From positions 186,001 through 250,000 of the forward strand of contig JADQAV010000038.1 of NCBI GenBank assembly GCA_019775845.1: 64,000 nucleotides of DNA, given 5' to 3'. This document shows, in pieces, positions 47,864 through 58,478 of the stretch (its first letter is position 1; each line of letters starts with the position of its first letter). A program made the translations under genes and the position numbers. Source of the DNA: Myrmaecium sp. VS I D KN 1. Taxonomy: Eukaryota > Ascomycota > Dothideomycetes > Valsariales > Valsariaceae. The notes beneath the pieces were generated by a model. The model was not told the DNA's origin, did no database searches, and saw only the letters and a list, made by a program, of their open reading frames with translations.

Positions 47864-49707
47864 GTCGAGGCTAAGGCCCGTTTGCCTACCCGGAGTATGC
47901 ACTCGAGAGAGGCAGCGAGCTCTGTCGCAGCCCCGACGGCGCCTCTACAAAGATACCGTGGCCGACACCGGTGGATGCGACGACGGTGCGTTGAGATCGC
48001 CGAGTGGAAGAATAATGGCACGAGCAGCCCGGTAGAATGGTCGCTACCCAGGCCGGATGGAGGATAGAGGGTCTAAAGGTTGGGCGGGAGGGATAGAGGG
48101 TGGTGGTGAACGGTGGTTTGGTTGAGAGAGTCGGCTTGGGGTGTGGTTGCTGGGTCGGAAGGGGGGGATGGGTTCAGAGCCGAGACGTGAGCCTTAGGTT
48201 GTCCCAGTTTTGCACAGCTGACGGCCAGCCCTAAACTTACGAATAGGGAGGGTTGCGGCTCGACGGCGCCAAGCCCCTCCGGGTGGTGCGTTATTAGCTG
48301 CGGAAACACAGCTCCGGGCCCGGGTCGTTGCGCCTTGCGACCTTCCAACAGCTGGAGGTGAGGTAAACCAGGGGATTCCGATCTGTGACCTACGGGAGCT
48401 ACGGGTTTTGGGCCTGGCAGACCTGGCAGGCCTGGCAAGCCTGGCAAACAAACCACGGCCCCCATCCGTCCTCTCTACGTGCAACATCTGTACGCGTCCT
48501 TGTCACTCGTCATCTGCGCCGCCAGTTCTGCCCACGCCGGCACGCCGGCACGCCGACACCTCGTCCATCATCTTCAGAGGCCGATGCGCGCGTGCTCATA
48601 ATTGCGGGGACGGACTCCTGTGCCTGTTGCAAAAGGGGCCCCCGCTAGGCGAAGGGAAATGAGCTCGCGCTCTGGGCAGACATCACTGCCGACAGTGCGA
48701 GACGGTCATGACTCGGCGTATCCGTATAGGCCTCTGCGAGACCTCTTCGGATCCCCAGAGCAGGATCCTTCCGGTATCCTTCATCATAGGCTTTCAATTC
48801 TACGGCTGGATAACGGACTTTTCATGATGCGCTACAAGCGTGAGGTACTGCGACTCGGCGGGCCTGACACACCCACCCTCATCGCCATGCTTCAGTGTGG
48901 AGAAAGGGGCAAGCACGGGAGCGTTGTCAGCTGAAGTGGCGCAGCAGTTCGCGTTGGGCAATCACTTGCGGAGGACAGCCACGCTGCAATCAACGCTAAT
49001 TGCATGCAAGCTTGTTCAAGTGAACGGTATGCCACAGCTTGCGATGGATAGGACGATGACCTTATCAACCCGGTCCGGAAGATACTGCAGTGTAGTGTGT
49101 ACATAGGCTCATGGTGGGCGTCGTTTCGAAAACATCACAAGTACACAGCGGCAAGTCGAGGGCGCATATCGCTCTCCTCTTGCTGCTCATCACGAGATTA
49201 GTTGATGGTACATTCTCTGGGGTTTCCAGTCCGTTAACAGTATGTATATTCAGTGAGGGATGCTGAAAACAGCTACTTTATCGCCGAGCATCAATCCCGT
49301 CCAAACTGTAGTACAGAAAACAGATTTGAAACATCCGTCGCGCCCAAAACACCGGACAGAGTGACCATAAACCATGAACCCAGACCCAGATCGATCCCAT
49401 CAAGCCAAAACAAAACCCTTTCGTCATGAATCCAGAACAAAGGAAAATAAGGATATCACACATCGAACATGGCGCCTGCCCAACAACCGAACCGATCAAC
49501 CGACGCCCTCTCCGCTGTGCCCTTGGGTAAAAAGAATGACGAAGAAAAAGACCAACCAAGCGACGGATTCCATGAATTTGGAGAGGCATGGACCCGGGTG
49601 TCTTTCGAGGCCGACGCCGACACTCATACGGCGATCATTACCGTACGCCGCAAGAAGCGAAGTGGAAAGTCAAGATGCGAGCTCGTTGCAAGGCTTCAAG
49701 CATGACA
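47864..49707. other. 1.8-kb spacer, MSS4 promoter and 3' of histone H1
   Basis: Upstream of MSS4 (-) and downstream of H1 (-). It contains short direct repeats of CTGGCAGACCTGGCAGGC type at about 48411-48447. A 78-codon frame at 49469-49705 ends three bases before the H1 stop and is discussed as a finding. No confident gene. Confidence 0.45.
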
Positions 49708-51051
49708 TTACTTAGCGGCGGCCTTCTTAGTCGAAGCGGCCTTCTTCGTCGGCTCCTTCTTAGCAGCAGTGGCCTTCTTCGCTGCGGGCTTAGCAGCAGT
49801 AGCCTTGGTCTTAGTGACACGGCCGGACTTGGTCTTGCCAAGAGCAGCCTTCTCATCGCCTACAGCAGAATCCTAAAGGCAGCGTTAGAAGCTGGAGCGA
49901 GTATGCCTCTGGACTGCCACTTACAGTAGTGGCGGCCTTGCGCGGCCGTCCAGCATTAGCCTTAGCCTCGGGCTTCGCGGCGCCGGCGGTCTTCTTAGGG
50001 GCAGCGGCCTTCTTGCTTTCCTTGGTCTCCTTGGTCTCCTTGGGGGAGGCCTCCTCCTTAGGGACAGAAGCTTTCTTGGATGCGGCAGGCTTCTTTGCGG
50101 TGGTGCTGGAAGCCTTCTGATAGGGAGTAACCGTGAGCGTAGACTTCCATTGATTTGATCGAGTAAGCTTACCTTGGAAGAGGCTTTCGTGGCAGTCTTC
50201 TTCTCCGTTGTCTTCTTCTCGGACTTCTTCTCGGTGCTCTTGGTCTCCTTCTTCTCGGCCTTGGGCTTAGGCTCCTTCTTCGCCAGCTTCACAGGGCCGG
50301 ACGGTCCTAAGTAGCGAGTCAGCAAGGGTCTGTGAGCCAAGGGACAACATCATAGAAAGAGTGAGGATCCAAGGGGCTGGATGTGGGAAGGCTTCGTTCG
50401 GCAAAGCCAGTTCGCCGTGCATGCGAAAGATCTTCTGGGCTATTGAGGCTTACCCTTGGGGTGCGTGAAGTCCTCGCTCTTCAAAGCGGTGTTGATGTGC
50501 TTGTTGAACTGCGCGTCCGTGACCGATCCCAGGTTGTTGTTGGCCTGGACATACTTCTTGATCGCCTGGCGGCTAAGAGGGGAAAGTGTTAGCTGACGTT
50601 CTGCCTCGCGAAGGTGACGCATGACGTGGCGTCGCGAAAACCATCACAACAGAAACATGGGAATCGCCTACCTGGAACCATTGCGATCCTTGAGCTGGAA
50701 TCCAAGAATAATGAGTTAGCAGTAAGAAAAGGAAAAGAAAACGCGTAGAACGGGCCTTGAAGAGGCGCGAGGGTGGAAGTCGGAGAGCGTGATGACCCGT
50801 CGGTCGCAAACTCGAGCGGGGCTTTAGGATGCGCCGGGAAAGGCCAACTTACGTTAACGAGTGCCTCCTTGATCATATCTATATGCCAAAGTCAGCAAGC
50901 TTCGGCGAACATCGTACAATATCCAGATGTAAAGCATCGCGTTGTGGTGGGAAAATAGAAGCTTGGGAAGACACTCACCTTTGTAGCTGGCATGGGCCGG
51001 GCCAGAGCCAGCCTTCTTGGTTGTGGAGGAAGTTTCTTTCTTGGGAGGCAT
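49708..51051 (-). CDS. Linker histone H1
   Basis: Binds linker DNA and compacts chromatin. Seven minus-strand exons (51051-50979, 50878-50853, 50694-50672, 50572-50454, 50306-50173, 50116-49925, 49872-49708) give 243 residues. The N-tail MPPKKETSSTTKKAGSGPAH leads into the winged-helix globular domain: ASYKDMIKEALVN, LKDRNGSSRQAIKKYVQAN and NKHINTALKSEDFTHPKG. The rest is a Lys/Ala/Pro-rich tail of repeated KK, AAK and SPK-like units, ending in TKKAASTKKAAAK. Exons 2 and 3 are 26 and 23 nt and split the globular domain. It has only one globular domain, as in filamentous fungi, unlike yeast Hho1 with two. Confidence 0.95.
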
Positions 51052-51884
51052 AATGAATGGTGATCTGGCGGTCTACTGAGGAAGTCGATAGATGTTCCGG
51101 GCGGGCGAGGCGCTCAACTGCTGTGTGATATCGATTGCGTCGTGCTGTTTGGGAATCCGGAGGAGGGCATCGGCGTGCGCGTGGGGAGGAGCAGGACTAT
51201 TTATTGAGCCTGGGTCGCGCTTGGCATGTCCTCCAGATCAACTTTATGCCTAGCTGCCTCGCGCTATCACCGAACTGGACGCGACTGACACCCGTGGACT
51301 CGACCGCTCGCTTAAACTAAAAATCACTCCCCGCCGATCCATCCCGCCCGTCTTTGCTCCCGGTGCGAACCCCCGCCTCGTTCTCAACTGCAGGTGTTCC
51401 GGACGGGACGGGAGGTACGCAGTGACCTCGGGAGGGTGGCGCTCTGCCCTCGCGGCACCGCCTGTCCGCCGGCAAGTTTGCCTACTAGGCAATGCTTGGT
51501 GATTTCACCACAACGTTCCTTCTGGTTATCACGCTGTGTCGGTCGCTGTACTCTCGCACGGTTAGCTTATCGTTGACGAGGCGCTCTCTTGTCCCAAGCT
51601 ACGAACCCGAACTCAAGGTAACTCGAATCGGCACTGCTCCTGACGCAATCGCAGTACTCCAGGAAGTGGGATTTCTGTCAGCTGACGCCAGTAGCCGCGC
51701 CATCAGTGGAAGGTACATGGCGGAAAGTCGGAGACTCCATATCATTGAAAAAGGAGGCCACTCTAGGTACGCTGCAGTGAAATCAAATACAAATGCAGTT
51801 GTGGATAGCTTATTGTACAACCACTGTCCCTCACCGCTTCGACCTCCGTTGCAACTGCAATACCACCTTCGTTCCGTCCACGTC
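51052..51884. other. Intergenic, H1 promoter and 3' of RPT3
   Basis: About 830 bp between H1 (starts leftward) and the RPT3 stop. Plus-strand frames here (for example 51492-51980) overlap the 3' part of RPT3 and have no family resemblance. Confidence 0.5.
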
Positions 51885-53310
51885 TTACCGGTAAAACTCG
51901 AACTATGTTCCAGTCAGCATCATGAAAACACTTGTGAGAACGGACTGTACCAACCTTGTCTCCCTCTTGCGTGCCTTTGACTTGGCTTGAGTATGCGTCC
52001 TCCAGATCAGACTGTATGATATTGTATCTGTTCTTCCTGACCGCCCTGAGACCTGCCTCTTGCATGATAGCCGCAATCACAGCACCTGACAAGGGGTCAT
52101 TACGGACGATCAAGGAGTCGAGATCAACTTCCGGGCTTAAGCTCATCTTGGAAGCGATAGTAGAGAAGATAAGTCTTCGTTCTCGACGGTCTCTGAGGTT
52201 CGGGAATTCGATCTTCCGGTCCAGACGTCCAGGACGTAGCAAAGCTGGGTCAAGGGTATCCGCGCGATTCGTAGCCATGATGACTTTCACATTGCTTGTC
52301 TGATCAAATCCGTCCATCTGGTTCAAAAGTTCGAGCAGGATACGCTGGACTTCTCGGTCGGCACCGGTTTGCGCATCGAAACGCTTCGTGGCGATGGCAT
52401 CAATCTCATCAATGAAGATGATACTAGGAGAGTTCTCACGAGCCATCCGAAACACGTCCCGCACCATGCGCGGGCCTTCACCGAGGTATTTCTGGACAAA
52501 CTCCGAGCCGACTACGCGAATGAACGATGCAGTCGTGCTGTTGGCAACAGCTTTCACCAACATAGTCTTTCCGGTTCCTGGGGGGCCGTAAAGAAGGACA
52601 CCGCGGGGAGGATCAATCCCTGTATGAGTGAGCAAATGTGTTCGAGATATCTTGCTGTGGTTTGTTCCAATGACATACCAATCTGCTTATAGAGATCAAA
52701 ATGTGTGAGCGGCAACTCAACCGCTTCCCGAATTTCCTGCTTCTGCATGTCGAGCCCACCAACATCGGCATAAGTCACGTCTGGTTTCTCGTCCGCGCCC
52801 AACATCGCAATGGAGGAATCCGCTTCCGGGGGAAGGATATCGACGAGAGCATTAGAATGGCGATGCAGCGCTACGGACGAGGAAGGCTTAAGAAGTTCAC
52901 GATCCAAGGTAGAAAGGATTCGGACGACATAGTTTGATCCGGTCGAAGACTGTACAATCCCAGTACTAAGTAGCAGTTAGAACAGGTCATCATAGGGTCT
53001 TAGAACCGACTAACTTTTGATCGATGGCCTCCATAAACTGCCCTATCACCAGCGGTACGCTCTGAATCCTCTTAATCTCTTCTTGAGCCCGGACTAGCTC
53101 CCTCTTCAGGCTTCGCTGTTCATCCTTGATGTATTCCTCCTGCAGCTGAATATACTCCAGCTGGCGCTGAAGTTTCTTAAACGTCGCATAGTCGTCGTCT
53201 CCGTCGGTCGCGAAACCCTCCAAGGTATCGAAGTTTGGTATAGAAGAGGGAAGCTGTTTCTTGTGTGGCGGCACTTGGTTCGCAGGATTCTCGACAGTGA
53301 CGTCCGCCAT
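51885..53310 (-). CDS. RPT3: 26S proteasome ATPase RPT3
   Basis: One of six AAA ATPases in the base of the 19S particle, which unfold substrates and open the 20S gate. Minus-strand exons 53310-53015, 52965-52679, 52619-51955 and 51902-51885 give 421 residues (yeast 428). The N-terminus ([15 protein letters not shown]) leads to a coiled coil at about residues 45-90. [17 protein letters not shown] marks the OB domain. The AAA core has GPPGTGKT near residue 205, [20 protein letters not shown] and [21 protein letters not shown]. Without the last intron the frame would run on into unrelated sequence. Splicing at GTTGGT to an 18-nt exon gives the end EGDK-FEFYR, which keeps the hydrophobic-Tyr-X motif that docks RPT3 into the 20S ring. 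Confidence 0.95.
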
Positions 53311-55292
53311 GTCTGGTCGTAGGCTCTCAAGTCCTTGAATAAAGAAAGCTATAGGGCCGAGAGCGGAGATACGTAGACCTTGTTGTGGACGAGATTGCTA
53401 TGACGAATATGGTTTGTGGAGGTAGGTGAAGGTTTACTTGGGTGGGAGCCGGTGCTGTGATGCGAGCTCGACCACCGAGCTTCCGTAGCTCAGCGCAAGT
53501 CAACGGCTTAGTCATCTTCAACATGGTCACGTGATAATAGATTGAACTTATATGGCTTAGTAACCGTAACTTAACGGTACCTACTACGTACCTGGTACTG
53601 TAACATCACACCCGATCAAAAGGACATAACCCGGAGCAGAAGGTGTTTCAGAAAGACGTAGAAATGGGGATTGCTTGTGTTATTGCGGATGCCTTCAAGT
53701 TTTTATTTCCAATTCACAGGTCAACGGCAAGTTGATCAAGTCCGGACGTACTATCGTAAGGAATCCTGGTGCGCCTTGTTGTAGACCAAGCCCGTTTCTG
53801 GTTCGTATTGTGCATAGCGGAACCTCTTCTCTTCCGTGTCAGATCAGGCTCTGCTCTGTATTCGCAGATTGTTATCAGACGTGGAATGGTAGGCACGCCT
53901 TGTTCAACCATTCAACGGTGGATCTATCGAACTCCTCTGTAGGAAGTTCGATAAGAGCACTCGGGAAGACGCAGCGGGTATTTTCTTCTCCTCTATTTCG
54001 GAGGCATTCGCCCCTCCAGTTTGATCAGATATCTTGTCGTCCTGGGGAACTCCCTTCCTGAGGGGAAAGTGATGTCAGAGCAGCCAGTGTTACGAGCTGC
54101 GACAGACCCAAGGCCATTTGGGTGAACGAGGGCAGCAGTCAGAGACGCTTCTTCAGACCCACTACAGTTCCCATGCATCCCGAGAGGCAGGACAGTTGTT
54201 TGGGCCGAGCGCGCCGTTAACGCGTCGGAGCTTCCCCGTTCATTCGTAGGCGACAACAGAAGGCGAGCCGGTCGTCAAAGCTTTGGCACTCGCTCATATT
54301 GTGCGATCGCCTGTCTCCCGGAAATGGGAGGGGACAAGCAGGGCCATCGCTGGGCCTGCGGAGGAGAGGACTCGGCAGTGAGACGGCACAGGCACAGCAA
54401 AGCCAGACTCGCCAGGCCCTCGTCTCCGGACGGGCTTGTGATTCAAGAGGAAGGGCTGCAGAGCGTTACTACTGTGTCACGGCGGGCTAGAGAGGACGAG
54501 AGTCAGTGAGGGCACGATTCGACAGCGTCCAATAAGGCGGGTAGGCCTGGTGGCGTCCGGGGACCGCAGGAAGTTTCGTTGTCTTATGTGCGCCAATAGA
54601 TCCGGAAATCGGGCTGCGAAGGTATGGACTGTCGGCTTCTTTTTCTGGTAAGAAACCGGCGATTCTCGTCCTTCCCCTCATGGCCTCCAGTCCTGCCTCT
54701 CTGTCTCTGCTTCTCCCTCTCCCGTGCCAGCATGCCCCGTTGCGTTGAGTGCTGCCGCCCTCGACTTTATTCCCGTCGTCGGTCGTGGAGAGTTGCCCGC
54801 CACCATGGCCGGTCGGCGAGCGAAGGGGGCGGCCCAAATGGAGCCATGCCTGGGCAAGCGAAGCGGAGTGCTTCGCACGTCAGCTTTCTCTCCCCGACAA
54901 TCCCACTGGAGATACACCCTGAGGGACCCCGCCCCGTCACTATCGAGCTTTTAGGTGAGATTCCATCACTCCTCTCTCGCTTCCCCAGATTGGCCTCCTC
55001 TGCATTGCTTGCTAGCCTGGGCCTCTTGACGCAAGGCATCGCTGCTGCTCGCCCGAGTGCCACGCTCGCCCACACGCACGCGTCCAACCCCCATCCTCCC
55101 TCCCCATCCTCCCCTGGCCGCCTTGGATCTGCTCCGGATACGGCGCTATATGACACGCGCCGCCCTCCCTCCCACGATTCGTCTACGCCAGTGTGTTCTG
55201 CGATGGCTTTTGCTGATGAACATGTCGCTGACTTCGCCCCCTCCAGATGGACCTGACAGCGTCGCAGCTCACGATCGCTTCCTAAGGCCGCC
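53311..55292. promoter_or_regulatory. 2-kb divergent spacer, RPT3 and SWI1
   Basis: Separates the start codons of RPT3 (-) and SWI1 (+). It has GGTACCTACTACGTACCTGG at about 53575-53594, another copy of the recurrent motif. The 210-codon frame at 54624-55256 just before SWI1 is CT- and Pro/Ser-rich and looks like 5' leader sequence rather than a gene. No proteasome-associated control element was recognised. Confidence 0.5.
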
Positions 55293-56542
55293 ATGAACTG
55301 GCCCGACACCTTGGCCAACAATGGCATGTACCCCAACCTACCGGACGCGCTTCCAAACCAGAACCTCATCGATCCGAGCGTTTTCGCCAATGCGCCGAAC
55401 AACCTAGACGTGGGCCAGTTGCAGAATCAACAGCTTCAGTCCGCGCGACTCCAGAATGGCGCGACGCGCAACCCATACCAAGTCTCCCCCATGGTCCCTT
55501 CGAAACGTCCAAGGGAAGACAGCACGGGCGGATCGCTGTCGCGGTCGCAAACACCACAGCAGATGCCATATCCAGGCTTTCAGGCCGGTCAGGCATCCAT
55601 GCAAGGGATGCAAGCGCCAACCCCATATGGCCATCTCCAACAGCCGACCGCGAATGCCACGCCATCACCTACAATGGCGAACCAACAGTTCCGTCCACAA
55701 AGCCAGCCCCAAAGAATCCACACCGTTTCTCCGAGTCCCTTTCCTCAGGGAAACCCGAGCCCGCGAATGAATGCGCCCCAGAATCCCAACATGGCTCAGA
55801 TGGCTGGCATGAACTACATGCAAGGTTCACCTATGAGCGCACAGGGGTACAATCAAAGCATGGCGATGGGCATGTCGCCGGCCGCGGGTGCTGGAGTTCC
55901 GCCTGTGCAATTGAGTCAAAACCTCCAGGCACGTCAGGCAGAGGCTCAACGACGCTATCAGATGCAGCTACAAGCCCAGCTGAATCCGAGCATGCAGCAG
56001 CGCCCTCAACCTGGAGCGATGAATACGGCCGGTGGGATACCTAGTCAACAGCAGGGCGTTGCTCCAGGAGGGCAAGTTCAACAAACGCAGAATCAGAAGG
56101 GACAGCCAGAGGCTTTCATACGGAACGTAGCAACATTGATGGCATCGCAAGGACTACCTTTTAATCCACGCCCCGTGGCCGGTGGCAGAGTGGTTAATCT
56201 TATGCAGTTATATGCGGCGGTAATGAAGCAGAAAGGCTCCAGAAGGGTCACGGTAACCAACAGCTGGCCTTTGATCGCGCAATCACTGGCGTATCACCCT
56301 CAACAAGCGGAGAGTGTTGCTCCTGAGCTGAAGGCCGTATTCGAACAGAATCTGGGCCAGTACGAAAGCCTTTGGTTTCAGAAGATGCAGCAGAAGACGT
56401 CCGCCGTCATCAATTCACAAGGGCAGGTGCCTGGAATGGTCAGTGCCCCAATATCGTCTCCTGTAAAGGCAATACCCACCGCACAAGATTTCCAAATGCA
56501 GCAAGCGCAATATGTGCAAGCTCTTCAACGATCGCAAGCGTT

Positions 56543-56578
<36 letters not shown>

Positions 56579-58478
56579 CCAACAACAGCAACAGCAACAG
56601 CAGCAGCAGCAACGACACCACCAGCATCAACAGCAACTTCATCTAAATCAACAGCAACAACAGCAACAGGCCGCAACTCCAGTGAAGGGCAACACCGCAA
56701 TTTTGCCTACAAATGGTTGGAACACCCCACAAAACGATCCAACTTTGAGCAGACAGAACAGCGTCGCTTCGCAGCATCGAAAAAGTATGAGTAAGCATGT
56801 GGGGGAAACGCCTCCGCAGAACCGTACCCCAAACCTCTCGATGCAATCCCCTGCTCCGGAACTAAAGCAGGAGGCTTTACCGCACGCTGAAGAAGGGGTA
56901 CAGGTCACGGAAGAATTCTGGACAAAGAAAATACGTGGCCCGCATTATGAGCCAGCAAAATATGTCTCGAATTACTTTCACGGTAGCATTTGCGTAGATG
57001 ATCATGGTAAGACAGGAGCAGAAGTCAGCGAGGTGCGGATTGATGAGCCCACAATCACACAACTGGGTGCGATCAACATCAAAGCGCTAAGTCTAAGCCT
57101 TGAATCGGGAATACACGCAGAGGTTCGCCTAGCTCTAGACGTCTTGACCCAGCTATCGAATGAGCCGACCATCGCGGTTGAGCTCGAGCGTTGCGATGAT
57201 CTCCTCGACATCCTCGTCGTGTGCGGAAATGAGCAGGCGGACCTCCTTGCGGAGGAGGCAGAAGAGCTTTCAGATGTGGTCGAGTTGACGCCTTACGAAG
57301 ATCTGGTTAGAAATGCGCAAGCCGAAAACCTTGCGGTCCAAGACATACCCGAATTCGGGACCAAAGCCTATGACCAGGCGCGGGCAGCGGAACGTCTCCT
57401 TGCAGTTGCAACCATCCTCCGAAACTTCTCGTTCTATGAGCATAACCACCCCCTTCTCACAAGTCCCCTCGTCGTCCAATTCTTGTCAAATGCTATCAGA
57501 CTGCTCGGAACGCGCAACATGTTCCTTCAAACGCACAGGAATACCCTCGACTTCATGAAAGATGTTGTCGTATTCCTCTCTAACACCTCCGACAAAATCG
57601 AGCTTCCATCGCGAGAGGACGCAAGCAATATCCTTCAATTCCTTCTTTCCTTCGCGCCGCAACCGCCTCCTACCGGTCGACCCCTTCGCTTCACTCCCTT
57701 TAACCCGAGCATCCACCGTTACTATCCCCCGGCCATCGACTGTTTAGCCAAATTGCTGGCGCGCGATGATCCCAACCGCGCTTACTATAAGCTTCTGTTT
57801 GCAGCGGACGCTTCGTCAAATGCACCCTATGATCTCCTAACGCGGACTTTCGGGCTTGCCGTCGCTGTGGTGCCGGATCGGACAGCCGGCCGTATGAGCG
57901 TGCAAAATGAGCTCCGTATAGGAGAGATACGCAAGCCGTACCTGGCACAAGGCATGCTTGCAGCTGATATCCTGGCAGCTCTTGCGCCGGGCCCGGAGAC
58001 CGGCATCGCACGTGCGTGGCTGGAGTCTGACGATGCTTGGGCACCGAACCTCTTGCGCTTTTCCGTGTTCTTGTTCTCCGCCGATCGAAGCGCTCAGCGA
58101 CCCCCGCAACCGCCGCATCCGTCCGGTCGGCCCGTACCGCCGCGGCCACAAGAAGATAGCGGGTTCGGCCTGATCAGACATCGGGCTTTATCTATGCTCA
58201 AGCGGCTGGCGGAAAAAAGTGGCAGTGCGGACATGCTGGCGCGGTTCCGGGGCGGATCGGAGAAGCGATCGCCGGTAACGAAAACCACCAACGGCATCGG
58301 AGAAGATGGAGAGATGGATTTGCAGGCCAGTTCGGACGACGAGGACGAGCTTGCCCTGTCCCGTCTCCGAGCAGACGTATGGCCGAGGAAAGAGATGCTC
58401 TTGGGTGCCTTGCTGACGCCGGAAATCGATCAAGTGGCTCTGAAGCAGCTGTGCGAGCTTGCGTGGTTGGATGAGTGA
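55293..58478 (+). CDS. SWI1: SWI/SNF chromatin-remodelling subunit SWI1 (ARID)
   Basis: DNA-binding subunit of the SWI/SNF remodeller. A single uninterrupted frame of 1061 residues. The first 265 residues are Gln/Asn/Pro/Met-rich (MNWPDTLANNGMYPNLPDAL at the start). The ARID domain lies at about residues 268-360 (FIRNVATLMASQGLPF, GGRVVNLMQLYAAVMKQKGS, VTVTNSWPLIAQSLAY). A long polyglutamine tract at about residues 417-450 follows. The conserved C-terminal half has EFWTKKIRGPHYEPAKYVSN, HAEVRLALDVLTQLSNEPTI, ERCDDLLDILVVCGNEQADL, ATILRNFSFYEHNHPLLTS and PAIDCLAKLLARDDPNRAYY, a helical repeat-like region typical of fungal SWI1. It ends in an acidic DDEDELALSRLR segment. It is the longest gene in the window and has no intron, while most neighbours have two to seven. 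Confidence 0.94.
56541..56612 (+). repeat. CAG/CAA repeat in SWI1
   Basis: About 24 glutamine codons, first a pure CAG run and then mixed CAA and CAG, broken by a His codon. Codes for polyglutamine between the ARID domain and the conserved C-terminal half. Confidence 0.93.

Noticed and set aside
54624-55256. 210-codon frame just upstream of SWI1
   Set aside because: CT-driven Pro/Ser/Arg composition, no recognisable domain, and it fits better as SWI1 5' leader.
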